This document shows positions 35,327 through 47,909 of a stretch of DNA of 64,000 nt, in pieces. The notes below the pieces were generated by a model, which saw only the letters and a list, made by a program, of their open reading frames with translations, was not told the DNA's origin and searched no databases. A program made the translations under genes and the position numbers. Origin of the DNA: Siderastrea siderea (Eukaryota > Cnidaria > Anthozoa > Scleractinia > Rhizangiidae); the NCBI GenBank assembly GCA_964030785.1, contig OZ034975.1:21507142-21571141 (forward strand), in the 5' to 3' direction. Within the stretch, counting starts at the first letter, position 1. Each line of letters opens with the position of its first letter.

Positions 35327-36770
35327 TTTAAGCTCCGTTATACTATGGAGAGGATTAGGAGAAAATCGTAAGCCTCTGGGGCCAAAGCTTCAGTCACTAT
35401 GGAGAGGATTATGCCAAAGTTTTTAAGCTCCCTCCACTTTCGAGAGCATTACCTATACGGCAAAGCCTTTGAGCTTCTGTCACTATGGAGTGGATTATGT
35501 CAAAGCTTTTAGTTTCTGTCACGTCACTAGGGAGAGGATTGTGCCAAAACTTTAAAAACTGAGCTCCTGTCACTGTAGAGAGGACTGGGGCCAAAGGTCA
35601 TAAGCTCCCTCCACTTTTGAGAGGATTAGGCCAAAGCTTTTAAGTTTCTGTCAATATGGAGAGGATTGGGCCAAAGTTCTTAAGAGAGGATTGGGGCCAA
35701 AAGTCCTTAGCTCCCTCCTCTTTTGAGAAGATTGAGTCAAAGCTTTTAAACTTCTCTCACTATGAAGAGGATTGGGCCAAAGTTCTTAAGAGAGGATTGG
35801 GGCCAAAAGTCCTAAGCTCCCTCCTCTTTTGAGAAGATTCAGCCAAAGCTTTTAACCCTCTCCTGCCCACCTTTTTTACTCAAAAAAACCTACGCATTTT
35901 TTACCATTGAAGTGGTTTTTTAAGTGCTGTGTTGCCAAATGCCACTAAACTTTCCTACAAAAGCATTTTCTTACAATTTAGCTAGATTTTGAGTCAGCTT
36001 GTGTGGTAAATTGTACAATATTTTGCTTTCACGCATGCGCAGAAGCCCAAATTTGGACTTTTTTTTGCGGATTCATTTCCAATTGTTTTCTCGCTTCTTT
36101 TGCTTTCCTTTTCCCCTCCCTTTCTTTTCTCTTTATATTCTACCCTTTATCCCCTTCTATCCACTGGAAAAGTTTTGGCCTCAGCCCTTCTAAAAACCTG
36201 GAAATCAAACACTGATCAACTAGGTGACTTGGCCTATTTTACCACCAACTTTGCACCCAAAATTGGACACGTTTTTTCTGGTATAGCTCTGCCAGAATTT
36301 TGGTCAATATTCAAAATGGACACACGTGTGGATGGATCTGTCCTTGCTGTGTTAGCTGCTTATCAAAACAATCTGGTGATGTCAAAAATAATGATGTCAC
36401 AAGTGGCTCAATGTCTGGGGTCGAAAACGACCCAAAAATACGACTCTTGATAGTAAAGAGATCAATTTAACTTCTCTCACTATGGAGAGGATTGGGCCAA
36501 AGTTCTTAAGCTCCCTCCACTTTTAAGAGGATGTGGCAAAGCTTTTATTAAGCTTCTGTGCTATGGAAAGGATTGGGCCAAAGCTCCTAATAAGCTCCTT
36601 CCACTATGGAAAGGATTGCACCAAAGCTTTTAAGCTTTTGTCACTATGGAAAGGATCAGGCCAAAGTTCTTAAAAGCTCCCTCCAATTTAGAGAGGATTA
36701 CACCAAAGCTTTTATAAATAAGCTTCTGTCGCTGTGGAGAGGACTGGACCAAAGTTCTTAAGCTCCCTCT
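35327..36770. repeat. GAGAGGATT minisatellite, interrupted once
   Basis: About 20 units of roughly 45-55 bp carry GGAGAGGATTGGGCCAAAG, then TTTTAAGC or TTCTTAAGC, then TTCTGTCACTAT or TCCCTCCACTTT. Two unit types alternate (35327 to about 35855 and 36468-36770). An interruption of about 600 bp (35856-36467) is flanked by TTTTAA and TTTAA and may be a TTAA-type insertion, but I found no matching termini. The + strand frame at 36100-36450 within it matches nothing I know. Confidence 0.85.
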
Positions 36771-36784
36771 GTGAGGGATAAACG

Positions 36785-38600
36785 ACAACTAACGAAATTA
36801 CTTTAACTGATATTCTCCGCTTTTACACTGTATTTTGAACTCTTTCAATAGACTAAATAACACAATGAAAGGTTTGCTAGAACAAAAAACAAAATAACAA
36901 AATGAGAAGGAATAACCACAAATGTAACTACAAACGTTCATTACGGATCAACTGTTCTGCAGTTAAACCTCTTGAAACATCATCAGCAGGATTTGACTTT
37001 GAATCTACGTATCTCCACTGCTCCGGAGACGAGCCATCATGGATAACTGACAGGCGGTTTGCCACGAAAGCATGAATTGAAACCTCTTTGTCTGGTTCCA
37101 GATTAACTGAATAATTGATGTCAAGCCACTCCAGAAAGTGCTCTTTTCCATGGGCAGGTCAAGCAGAAAACTCGCCTTTGTTGTTCTTCAGACAGAAACT
37201 TGAATGTACAACTAGGAGACGATGTAGCTCCGAAAATACATGAACTATCAACTTGTACTCCTCTGGGGGCGGAGTTAAATCATCAGTCGACCACCACAGA
37301 AATCTTAGGGTGTCACAGTGATGTCACAGTGTTGTACCTGACGACAGCAAGGTGTTCTTCCTAAAAAGGCATCAGTACACTTCCATTGCCATCAAGGCTA
37401 CTGGCTTTTAGACTGACTTCTAGCCCACTGTGCTCCTTATCATCGCTGCTGAGGGTAGTCAGAGAAAATTGACGCTGAGCACCATTCAATTCAAGCTGTT
37501 CCAGTAAGCGGCGGTCACAAAGTGACACATCTGAATGTTGGTGTTGGTGACCACTACTTCAACTACACAATCAAAATTGTTCCTGATTAAAATCGCAACC
37601 CCACCAATGTTGTTAGCCCCATGAGAACAGAAAAGAGGGGTCCTCTATTCCCTTATTTCCCTTTTCCACATAGACTCATGATGCTTCACTGTGTTCAGAT
37701 GATCATGAGCTGATGAACAATTTATTCTTACTATCAGTACAACCGCAATAGTCACACAAGACATCCTCTGTCGAGGGGGGTGATCTAGAGGGCGACACAG
37801 TAGAGGGCGTCATACCCCACCTGTGTAATTGTCTTTTTCCCACCATGGCCAGAACTACTCTGCGAAAGACTATTTTGCGTGTCCGCATTGTCAGTGCTCT
37901 TTCCAAAATGCAGGATTAGTAGAAACTTGACTGTGCTTTATTCTCCACATATTCTTTGAGGTTGGAAAATTTAATAGGCCTTTCTTTGGTTTCTATTATG
38001 TGGTCAGCCCCTTTGCACTTTGCCAATGATAAAGATGAAGAACTGCTTCAAAGTTGACAGAATGCTGTGAACCTCTTGAAGACTTAGAGGTGACCCGAGA
38101 ACCGATTCGACTTGCCAAGTCTTCAGGGCTGACCTGAGAGTTTAACATTAGAATCTCTTCTGCGTTTCTAATCCACTCTTGAACCTTTGGACAGAAATCA
38201 TCTGCTCACAAAGACTTGCGATCAAACTGCTCACGACATTTCACAATGCTAGTTTTGTGTTGAAGGTTGAACAGAAAAGTGAGATGGGCTTCTTTAAATC
38301 CTTGGAGAGCGGCCACAAGTCCGGGCAACTTTTCTTTGCAATTGATAACAATGTATCGATTTCATTCCTCCTGGCACTAACCGTGGAGAGATGGTCTGAT
38401 CTTGCATTCTTGAGCCAGACAAGTTTTAGTAGAGAATGCCTTCTTGATCAAGTGATTTACTCAGCGTCTTCAAGTGGCCTGGGTGCTAACACGATCATCA
38501 GATTCCTCAGCCACGTCGCTGTTCACATCCAGTGTATACTCAGTCAAAACTACAACAATTTTAAATATTACCGCTGTAGGAGTCTTCCATAATATCCAGT
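36785..38600 (-). pseudogene. BEL/Pao retrotransposon remnant
   Basis: On the - strand two pol segments are clear. At about 37545-37380, SDVSLCDRRLLEQLELNGAQ then FSLTTLSSDDKEHSG and EVSLKASSLDG match the aspartic-protease region of BEL elements. At 37165-36943, HAFVANRLSVIHDGSSPEQ then WRYVDSKSNPADDVSRGLT matches the RNase H end, with its conserved NPAD..SRG. The RT that should lie between is deleted: only about 200 bp separates the two. Upstream (37700-38600) is probably gag-like debris, with CDYCGC at about 37745, but I cannot assign it. Confidence 0.75.
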
Positions 38601-38645
38601 TCACGGCAAAAAATTTCAGTGCTCAACTTTAATTTATAGCTATTG

Positions 38646-39568
38646 CAGTACAGCCCAAGAATAATGCATGCGCAAGAAGTGGCACAAGAAGTTCTTGCGC
38701 CGGAAGAACACGCAAGCCGGCGCAAGAAGTGAAAGTGCTATGTTTTTGCGGTTTACCCATAAGAACATTCGAAATGCAAGAAGTTGAAAATCTAGCCGCA
38801 AGAAGCCGCAAGAAGTTACTAAATAAATGTTAATAAATGTTCCAGCCGAAGAAACTTGTAGTGCTCATGTTAGTGTGAGGTAATTTGCAAAAGTAATGAG
38901 AGCGAATCTCGCAATCTATTCTCTTTGAAATATCGCCGAGCTTTCGAGCAATTTTTCGCCACATTGGCGTGTCAATTCGCCAAGTCAAGCGAAAGTTCGC
39001 AAGGCTGATCAAAAACTCAAGGAAGCAAATGTTCGAACAACAAATTGAGCGAAATCTTTCGCGCCGCTAATAAGCGTACCACATGTCTGGGACTCCGGGA
39101 CACATAATAAACAATAACATACACGTGCTTGATTTGAGTCTTGTTTCTCCCTAGCCGTTAAAAAATAACATTGAAGGCGACCGGCGCCAAATTCAGAACC
39201 TAGTGAACTCTTTATCAGATAAAAAATTCTAAACCAAAGAAAAAACTTAAAAGCGACCAAATAAACAACTGATTGCAAGCTACAAAGGCAGCCGATTTCG
39301 AACTTGGCTTGCGCTACAAAGTGGTCTCTTTTTTACCTTCTCTGGCTTCCGGGTTTTTAAGGTGTTAGCACAAAGAAGTTCTTGCGCTTACTTGCGGTCC
39401 GGACATCTTACCGCAAAGAGGTTCTTGCAGTTTTAACTTCTAAACGCAAAGAAGTTCTTGCAGCTTGCAGAATTCAAGCGCAAGTGTCCCGCAAGTAGCC
39501 GCAAGAAGTTCCCGGCTTGCGGACACAAAAAGAAGTTCTTGCGCGTGCATTATTTTTGGGCTGTACTG
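38646..39568. mobile_element. TIR element built on CGCAAGAAGTT motifs
   Basis: The ends CAGTACAGCCCAAGAATAAT and CAGTACAGCCCAAAAATAAT (complement) are inverted repeats continuing into GCRYGCGCAAGAA. The motif CGCAAGAAGTT or its complement recurs at least ten times in the outer 180 bp of both sides. The central 550 bp shows no gene. No clear target duplication. Confidence 0.82.
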
Positions 39569-40006
39569 TAAGTACAAGCTGTTGAGGTTTAAAATTGTAA
39601 CGCATTGTTGTCATACAGGAATAGACTCTCTAAAGGGAACTCTGAATTCACAGGAAAACGTACTGAAAAACTGCACAAAGTGCAATCTACTGTTCATATT
39701 CGACAGTGTACTGAACTTGAAAATTTGGAAAATAAGTTTTTAATCAAAATACTAATAACGTTGGCTGACACATGGAATTCTCCTATAGCATAAACAAGCT
39801 AACATTGTTATTGGGTGTAACGGACAGTAACCAACAGTTGTGTTTGTATAGCATGAGGTTCTGCACTAGGGTAACATTTTCACTTGGGAGACATCTTAAG
39901 TGAATAGGAGTGCAAAGTCTTTGTGTGTTTTTTGAAAATTATGTTCACTTGCAGTATGGCTTTGAAAGTTGTCCTCCATTAAAATTAAATTCTGTTCTAT
40001 TTTCAG
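39569..40006 (+). other. RUBCN intron 3, right end
   Basis: Unremarkable intron sequence ending in a pyrimidine-rich acceptor, TTCTATTTTCAG, at 40006. Confidence 0.5.
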
Positions 40007-40823
40007 TTGAACAAGAAAAAGTATGTTGAATTGTGGCTGAAAGAAAGTGTTGATTTCAGCTTAAATGATGACATCCAAGGGACTTCCCCTCAAATTCAAA
40101 TTGTTTACTCAGATAGCACCAATAGCGAGCAGGAGGATTTTCAGAGTGTTTCTTCATATGGCTCACCTGCTGATGTTGACCTGATCACAGATTATCCACT
40201 CTACTGTCATGCAGGCCATGACACACAGGATGGTTTTCAGCTCTATTCTTCTGAGCCTGGACAAAACGTTTCCTTTTTACCAAAAAATGGTACTGATCTA
40301 ACCAGTGAAAACAATAGAATTAGTGCATGTGATGGGATAGGAAGGCCTGGACAGAGAAATGAATTAACTTTAACTCAACCATCAAGAATAGGACAAAATG
40401 TAAAAGCCACATTGGCCCAAGCTGCCCTTTCTGCTGTTCTGGAGAGTGATGAGACATCAGTTAGTCCTACCACATGGTTTGATGGCCAGAGTGAGGAACA
40501 GTTCCACAAAATTAGAAGAGCAAGTACTGGTAGTTTAAATGACAATTTGGTCCACTTAAAAAATGATCTGGTTGATGGCAATAGCATTTTAGAAACCTCT
40601 GACCTTAAACAAGGATCACATGACAAGATAGTGACCAGTAATGCTCCACAACTTCATGCACAGAAAATGTTTGGGCACTATAGGTCGAAATCAGATCAAA
40701 TAGGTGTTCCAAAATCTCAAGAGTTGGCATTTGTTGTTGAACAGCCACAGAATCTGGAAAGAAGACAGCATAATTCTTTCTCCAGGGTTGGCCGACTGTC
40801 GTCTTCACTTCCTACTACTTCAG
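40007..40823 (+). CDS. RUBCN: Rubicon exon 4, Ser-rich middle region
   Basis: The acceptor is TTTTCAG|TTG and the donor TCAG|GTAAGG (phase 0 in, phase 1 out), 272 codons. It encodes a mostly disordered, Ser/Asp/Gln-rich region: YVELWLKESVDFSLNDD near the start, TLAQAALSAVLESDE about halfway, and GHYRSKSDQIGVP and RLSSSLPTTS near the end. Human Rubicon has a comparable Ser-rich stretch with an RSHSD motif between its RUN domain and the Beclin/VPS34-binding part. Assignment rests on the splice phase and on position between clear Rubicon exons. Confidence 0.82.
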
Positions 40824-40901
40824 GTAAGGCTGTAATGTGTTTTAATTTGTAAATACACAGGAAGCCCCACTACACCATGCATTTTGTGCATTTTATTATT
40901 A

Positions 40902-40941
40902 GCCTGTTCCATGTTGTGCATATGCGCAACATGGAACAGGC
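40902..40941. repeat. 15-bp palindrome in intron 4
   Basis: GCCTGTTCCATGTTG and CAACATGGAACAGGC are perfect complements with a 10-base centre. The first seven bases, GCCTGTT, also start the MITE termini at 60027, but the rest differs. Confidence 0.75.
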
Positions 40942-41890
40942 GCCATGTTGCACAGGGAATGTATGTCCAAGAATGTAACAAATACACTTGAAAAATAGTT
41001 AACCTTGCTTCTGCATTATTTTCATTGTAGCTATTTATGGGCTCTCATTGGGCTTATTTCAAGTGTTCTGAAGCATGTGTGCAAGATACCATTCTTCAAA
41101 GTTTGCTACTAATACAAAAGGTTGAACACTTCAATCAGCAGTCACATTAATTGAACAATTCAAAAGACTTTTTTGTGCCACAAATCTGAAATAATTTAAT
41201 TTTGATCAATAATAATAATAATAATAATAATGGTAATGATAAGAAGAACACATTTATCCAGGATAACTGCATCAATTTTGGAAAAAAAACTGCTATCAAT
41301 GCAGGTTCTGCTGTTAAAAACTAAAAAGGATAAAAAGACTGACAATAATGCTATTTACAAGTTAAAAAAAGATAAATGCAAGTGCTAAACATATACATAG
41401 AACATGGTGTTTAATATGTTTATTTGCAAGGATCCAATGAAAAAGGTAACGGTACTGGTATTTGTCTAAGCCATTGTAAATCATCACTGATAAAACATGA
41501 AGAGTGCATGCGCAGCAGGGCTACAAACTGTTATAATGCTGCTGCAATCTGTATTCAGATATATGCCTCTATGATGATTGACAGTGATGATTGATGAATG
41601 ATAACTGGGTATACTTATAATTGATTATGACCTTTGATAAACACAAACATTTTCATCATCAATTTGTTGGTCTATTACCTACATCAATCCATTAATTATT
41701 GATTTACATTCATTTGGCCATTGATTCCATTGATTGTTCAGACCAGGGGTACTTTTTGAACGTCTTTGATGTATAACATACCTGTCCATTAAACCTAGCC
41801 CAGACCACTTTCCTCATCATCTTGCGTGATATGTTGATTTACCAATGTTTGCATTTGATTGTGATTGTGGATTGTGATGTACACTCAGCC

Positions 41891-42121
41891 CTGCCTCATA
41901 ACCAGACATCTCAAATGTGTCGGGAAAAAGGCAGAAAGAAGAGGCTGATCAGCACCGGTAGCTCGCTCAATGGAACACGGGAGGGTTTAGCATTGATGCA
42001 AAGGACCTTGGGAAGGGTCAAGCAGAAAAATGGGACATGCATTCTCTCCTTTGCCTTTCCCATGCTCCTTTGCACTCAGTCAATCTCGTGATCCGCTAGA
42101 ATGCGCCTGGGCACGAGGCAG
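41891..42121. mobile_element. 231-bp MITE
   Basis: The ends CTGCCTCATAACCAGAC and CTGCCTCGTGCCCAGGC (complement) form inverted repeats with four mismatches in 17. The + strand frame across it has no recognisable motif. Confidence 0.6.
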
Positions 42122-42784
42122 CACTTAGCCTACAGAAGAAGCAAGGGAATGATATTTTTCACAAACTCAAATGTGTCCGGGCTACCTGTGATTGAATAAG
42201 CCAACTAATCGGCTCCGTAAAACAGTACGTGTAAATGAGAAGTTACATGGCTGTCATGCAGACTAATTTAGCTGATCAACATAGTGTTATTCTAACTTGT
42301 CCATGCTATTTGTTATTGTAGGGTCTAAGATGAAATCGGGGTAATCAGTTGTTAGTAAATGTCTGCATTGCTATTGATATGCTGAGGAAATTTTGAGCTT
42401 GAGAAAAAAGTCGGGATAATTAGTAGCTTGGAAAATTGAGGCTCCTCTACAGGTAAAAGCTGACGAACAAGTGAACTCTTGTTTCAAGGGTATTAACATT
42501 TCAGTTGAACTTTTACTGGCCCCCAATCAAACTCCTCTTCAACTTACTCCCTAAACTTACCAGAAATTTCTAAGTGGCAAAAATGTGACAAGCAACTATT
42601 ATTACTTGGCTATAAAAGGGGACTTTAATTTGTTGTTCTGAAAATTTGTCTTTTTCACTGCTTACCTAATATGAGGGTCCACAATAAGTGTGGCAGAATG
42701 AGGGAGGTGGCTTATTTTGGGGCAGGAATCTGGATGCGAGTTAATAACAGGAACCACCTCCTTGTACGTCCTGGGTTTAAGGTT

Positions 42785-43125
42785 AATGATAATAATACTA
42801 ATAATTTTTATAGCACCTTATCAAAAAGCTCTAAGGCGCTTCACAATAAAAGTTTTAAAATACTAAGTAGTAAAAAATAAAACAAAACTATAGATTAAAA
42901 TAGCGCTTAAAAAATACGTTTTCAAACTGCTCTTAAAAGTACGAAGATTTGAGCTACATTTTATGTGTTCTGGAAGATTGTTCCACAGTTTAGGAGCACA
43001 AACAGAAAAAGCATGATCGCCATAAAATTTTAACCTAGATCGAGGAATCACCAACATGTTCATTGTTGATGATTGTAGACTCCTAACAGGCTTGTAGGTT
43101 CGCAGAAGATCACGAATATAGGTAG
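42785..43125 (-). mobile_element. 5'-truncated LINE 3' end
   Basis: Reading leftwards: YIRDLLRTYKPVRSLQSSTM, then LVIPRSRLKFYGDHAFSV, CAPKLWNNLPEHIKCSS and FKSSLKTYFL. This is the standard C-terminus of CR1/L2-type LINE polyproteins. A 3' UTR with GCGCTTA and AAGCGCC signals follows, then an (AAT)-rich tail at about 42785-42805. Only about 110 codons remain. Confidence 0.85.
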
Positions 43126-43270
43126 GACTGAAAGTACAACTAAATTAAAAATGATTTTTTTGTAGCTGATAGACATGTTGTGGTTTAAAGTCTTCAAACT
43201 AGTTTAATTTTTATTTTCCTTGTCTCAGATTCATATTGCCAGAAATTGGGAAACTAATTAGTTTCAAATT

Positions 43271-43307
43271 AAACCAGTTTGATTTTTAGTAAAAATCAAA
43301 CTGGTTT
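43271..43307. repeat. Perfect 17-bp palindrome with 3-bp loop
   Basis: AAACCAGTTTGATTTTT and its exact complement are separated by AGT. It lies 156 bases upstream of exon 5. Confidence 0.85.
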
Positions 43308-43463
43308 TGAAATTTTTCAAATCAAATGCAAATTTAAACTGCAGCAGATACATACTGTATTCATATAGATAAACTCTTGGTGAGTCTCTGCACTCCTGGT
43401 TTTGCCAGTACAACTCTTAAGGTACAGTAAGGTTGTAGCTGATGGATTATCAAACTCTTGTAG

Positions 43464-43567
43464 AGTCTTTGTACAGCAGTGATCCTTTCCTAGAGGATCC
43501 CTATGAAGAACAATCACTGGCAGAAATGCTGGCATCACAGGATTTCAGCTCATGTGAACTGGATAAG
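43464..43567 (+). CDS. RUBCN: Rubicon exon 5
   Basis: The acceptor CTTGTAG|AG restores the frame from exon 4 (phase 1), and the donor is AAG|GTGAGT (phase 0). It encodes ESLYSSDPFLEDPYEEQ, then SLAEMLASQDFSSCELDK, matching [20 protein letters not shown] in human Rubicon, directly before ENAHFSISE. An acceptor 27 bases upstream (TTGTAG|CTG) would be phase 0 and not fit exon 4. The segment belongs to the region reported to bind the VPS34 complex. Confidence 0.85.
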
Positions 43568-44461
43568 GTGAGTTATATCCAACATACATTTCAATAATTA
43601 TATTGTTTGTGTCAGATACAGTATTTATTTTCAGATAAACACCTTAAAAAAAGGTCAGTAACAGCTGAATGATCACCTTATAATTACCTTGCTTTAAAAG
43701 CCGGTAGGAAATATATTAGTGCCAGCCATTAAAAAGCGAAGATCACATAACTGATCATCGCTTTTAGGCAGTCAGTCAGAGCGGTGTGTCACTTTGTCCT
43801 GATGTCACATTGTTGTGGTTACATCCGGGAGTTCCATCGTAGTAGGGCTTTCAAGGTCATGACATTTTATGGGGAAGGGGACGCAAGGAGGCTTATTTCA
43901 CTCACTCTGTCGATGGGCTGAAACGATTCATTAATTTAAATGGAATTTACAAGCTAGTATATTCTTAAAAAGAACTGGTGTAAGAGTTCCACTTTAGGTT
44001 TTAACCCACACCAAATTGTCAATCTCCTGATCTGAAGTTCAGCACCTAATTGATTGAACCATGCATGCAAATCCTGAGACAAAGGGACAAATTTTAAGTA
44101 CTAAAGAGTTTGGATGTAATGTCACAAAATCCACTGCTTGAGAAAGTTTATTATCTTCTGTCTAGTTTTCGTCATTAGAAACAAAAATTAACACACCACA
44201 ACAAATACAAATGAAACAAAAAACTTACATTTTTTGGACTCCGGGTTTTAAATAAACAAAGTTTAGGATTAAACTGAAAACTGATACTAAAATTGGCTTT
44301 GAAATGTCATGAGATAAAAGCATTAGTGCACAGGGCTCCCAAGTCAAGTAGCTCTTTCTGGAACATACTGAAACAACCAGTCTTGTTCTTGCTGAACTCA
44401 TTTAATCACAGTAATCTGAAAGCATGTGCGATGGGGTGATACAATGCGCATCACGCATGTG
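43568..44461 (+). other. RUBCN intron 5, left end
   Basis: No gene is seen. A small hairpin, AAAAGCGAAGATCA with TGATCATCGCTTTT, lies at about 43730-43767. Confidence 0.45.
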
Positions 44462-44871
44462 CAAGCTATGTATTTTTTGTATTGGACTGTCCAGACAGGA
44501 TATTACATTTTTCCTTTTTTCTGGAATAGCCCTTTCTTAACTGAGTTCCAGGCTATAATAGAAAACTTAAACATACAAATGTCCTTGACTAATGCCTCAA
44601 CTGGAAATGAAAATGAAAATGAAAATGTTCAGTGTTCAATGCAAATGTTCAACCTTCAATGTTTGTGCTCAGACATAGTCCTTCAGATAAGCTGGTCGCT
44701 ATCAGTTGCGCTTGGGTCTGGCACCAGGTGCTGATGTCTTTGATGATTTGCTCAGCTCTGCACCGTTGCTGATGTTACTTCTCGCTATTTGGTCTTTGCC
44801 AGCTACAGTCTGTTCCGGATCTGACTGACTGACTGGGGACTGGCAGTTCGAAGAATTTCCTGTCTCCATTC

Positions 44872-47800
44872 CTAAGGGTCCAATTCTCCTCCCTTGTCTG
44901 CTAACTCCTTGTCAGGGTCGTTCTCGATCAGTGCATTTGCAAGCTTGAATTGGCTTGCATCATGGTACACGTCCCATGCATCTGTGATCCTCCCAGCTGC
45001 TATGCTTGAACCGTTAATTTGAGTTAAAGTGTAGAATGCTGATTCAAAGGTTGTTGACCTCTTGTTCATCTTCTTTTGTTTCAGTAGAATGTGATCTCCA
45101 ATGATGAAGTTACTCTGCTTAGTGTTCTTGCTCTGAGCGTTCTGTTTGATCTTCTGTTTGTACTCTTCATCCCTTTTGTTGGCAGCTGTGTCTTGAGCGC
45201 TTTCATGGTTGCTCTCTCTGGGCTGATGGTCTAGCTTGGGCCTCACTGTTCATTAAAGCTTCATACGGTGTTACTCCTGTAGCGGGGTGTGGGGTGGAGC
45301 GATAGCCTGTCAACATTTCCTGAGTGGCAACATTGCTATCCATGCCTTGAATGTGAGCAATCTGCTCTGTCTTGTTGAGCATCTTCATGAAACGTTCAGC
45401 TTTGCCATTTGCATGAGCATATTTTGGAGTCACACGATGGTGGTGGAATCCTTTTGTCTTAGCACACTCTGCAAATTCTTTGCAATTGATTTGCATATGA
45501 TTGATTGGTGGTCTGTTATCTGATTCTAGCTGTTGTAGGGTGCCATGGGTAGCAAACATGGTTTTCAACCTGTCCTTGGTTGGTCAGAAGGCTGTTGGTG
45601 TGTGCTCCCAACTTCGGGGTATCTTGTTCTTTTGTCTCTGGCTAACAGGTTGTAGTGGCCGTCAGGGTAGGGTCCTGTGAAGTCTACGGCTACAATGTCC
45701 CACGGTTTCTTCGTTTCTTTGTGCTCTTGATCGGTTCTTTTTGGTGCTGTTTTGTAGTCACCTGGCAGTCATAGCACTTGTTGATGGCCTGTTCTAACAT
45801 ACTGTTCATGGTTGGCCAACAATACAATGTATTTCTCTCTAAGCATTTGTTTCGTCTTTGTCATCCCCATATGTCCCACGTGGTGGGCTGCTTTGATGAC
45901 TCTTCTCTGAAGGCTCGTGGGAATGACGTTCTATCCATTCTGAAAATTAGGTCATCCACTGCATAAAGCTCCTGTCGCACTCCATAGAAAGGCATTATGC
46001 CTGGGTCTTTCTTGTGTTGTTCCCAGTCACCTGTGTGTATTGTAGCGGACAGTTTCTAGAGTTGGTTGTCTTTCTGAGTTTCTTCCTTTATTCGATCTAT
46101 ACCAACTGCATGTTCTGCGTCGACAACATGCTTGATTACTCTTTCCATAGCGTCCCTGCCTGTTTTTGGTAATGGATGTCTTGAAAGGAAGTCAAGTGGA
46201 TCTGCCTCGTCCTTGTCTGGTTCGTAGATGAGCTTGAAATCAACATCTTGCATTCCCATCACCTATTTCTCGATCCAAGGAGGGAGCTTCATATTTGCCT
46301 TGTTGAATAATTGAATTAGCGGTTTGTGTGCAGTGATAATCTTGAATCTTGGTGCTCCCAGGAGGTAAATGCAGAATCTGTTCTTGGCCCAATGAACTGA
46401 GGCGTCTTTCTCCGTCTGGTTATACCTCTTTTCAGTATTGGTTAAGGTACGGCTGTCGATGTAGTGGACTGGTTGAGAGTCCTTCATGATAGATTGCTTC
46501 TAATCTCACAATGATTGGTCTGAATGGGCTTAAGTGAGCCATGGTACTCTCACTTGTAATGCTTGCTTTGAGATTCTCAAATGCTTCTTGTTCTTCTGTA
46601 CCCCATTTGAATGTTGCGTCCTTGTGGGTCAGTTCTCTCATGCCATCAATGGTGCGGTCAGCGATGAGTATCTTGGGATAAACCAGGAAGCTACGCACAG
46701 CCTCTTTCGACTCCGGTGGGTTGGCTTCTTTGGCTGCTCTGATTTTGTTCGGGTAAGGCTACAGTCCGTTCTTTGTGAATCGGTGTCCGTAGAAGTTGAT
46801 CTCTTCTATGCCAAATCGGCACTTCTCAGGGTTGATTGTGGTGCCAAAATCTGAGGCTCTCTGTAGAACATTTTCTAGTGTCTTGTTGTGTTCTTCAAGG
46901 TCTGCTCTGCCTGACAGCATGTGTCACGGTGATAAAGGCATCTTGGAATGTTTGCAAAGATCCTGTAGATTGCTTCATCAAAGAGGTCTAGTGATGACTT
47001 TGCTCCGAAGATTAAACGTTTTGTCCTCATGTTCCCCCATAGGGTGCTGAAGGTGGCGATCTTCCTGGATTCTCGGTCAAGTAGAAGTTGGTGGTATCCC
47101 TGCTTCATATTGAGCTTGGAGAAGACCGTGCAATCATGGAATTTGTACATGAAATCTTCAACTACAGTGCGTTGGGTTATCCTGTGTCTTTCCATGGACT
47201 GGTTGGTGATCCTGAGGTCCACTTTGGCTCTGATCATGTGTGATTCCAGGTCTTCTTTCTCTAGTTTACTGAACTTTGGCTTTGTCTGGACCACCAAGGT
47301 TGAACACCATGTTACTGGTTCCCCTTCAGGTACCTCTTCAAAGATCTCCAACCTCTTCTAAGCACTGCTCCAACCATTTCATGAGAAGCTCTTGCTGGTA
47401 GTATGCAACTGGTCTTCACTTTTGAGCTACTGGTACTGCCTCTGGTCTCATGCTGGTTGTCTCTAATCTTTCCGATGCCCTGGAAAGTGTGGCTGTATCC
47501 TTTTGGGACTCAGAACTTCCTCTTTCTTAACAGCTTTGATGTCTGGCATTTCTTCTTGGATCCTTAAGTCATTTGTCTCAGGGAATGATCCATCTTCCCT
47601 GATTTGCAACAATCTGAGCTCTTGGAGGGTGTCTTTGCCGATGAGTGGACACGCATTGATTCTTCCTTGGACTACAACAAATCTTGCAACAGTTCCAAAG
47701 TTTTGTTCCTGATTGTCGCAGTAAACTCTCCTTTCACAAATAACTCACCCTGTTAAGTGTTAAGCTTTGTTCTACTGGATTCTAGTGTTGGTTTTGGGCT

Positions 47801-47909
47801 GGCACGGTTTGTCAGCGCTTTGAATTGATGTTCGTCCAAAACATTGACTTCTGCTCCGCTATCAGGCTCTACTTCTACATTGACATCTTCTATCTTCACT
47901 GTCAGGGTT
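44872..47909 (-). pseudogene. Ty3/gypsy element 1, protease to integrase
   Basis: From right to left on the - strand: protease (EPDSGAEVNVLDEHQF, about 47870), RT (GEPVTWCSTLVVQ, VDLRITNQSMER, FSKLNMKQGYHQLLLDRES, IATFSTLWGNMRTKRLIFG; 47351-46875), RNase H (46698-46056), an H2C2 integrase finger (HHVGHMG...CYDC, about 45890-45790), the integrase core (IVAVDFTGPYPDGHY near 45690, then ESDNRPPINHMQINCKEFAE and NGKAERFMKMLN, 45568-45203) and a basic C-terminal barrel (NFIIGDHILLKQKKM). The YxDD active site of the RT is disrupted (PRCLYHRDTCC), and at least six frameshifts or stops occur. The gag and protease are separated by the transposon at 47916. Confidence 0.88.

Noticed and set aside
36100..36450. 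116-aa + strand frame
   Set aside because: It starts in a pyrimidine-rich stretch within a block interrupting a minisatellite and shows no motif or splice logic.
40375..40808. Two - strand frames opposite RUBCN exon 4
   Set aside because: They are shadows of the exon on the other strand, which has splice sites and fitting phases.
41822..42091. 89-aa + strand frame in RUBCN intron 4 as a possible extra exon
   Set aside because: It coincides with a MITE with inverted ends, and exons 4 and 5 already join in phase without it.
43437..43463. Upstream acceptor for RUBCN exon 5 (TTGTAG|CTG)
   Set aside because: It gives phase 0, which does not fit the phase-1 end of exon 4, whereas the acceptor at 43463 does.
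44603..44626. GAAAAT hexamer run and nearby frame at 44426-44734
   Set aside because: Short simple repeat beside the LTR remnant; the frame has no similarity and starts in LTR sequence.
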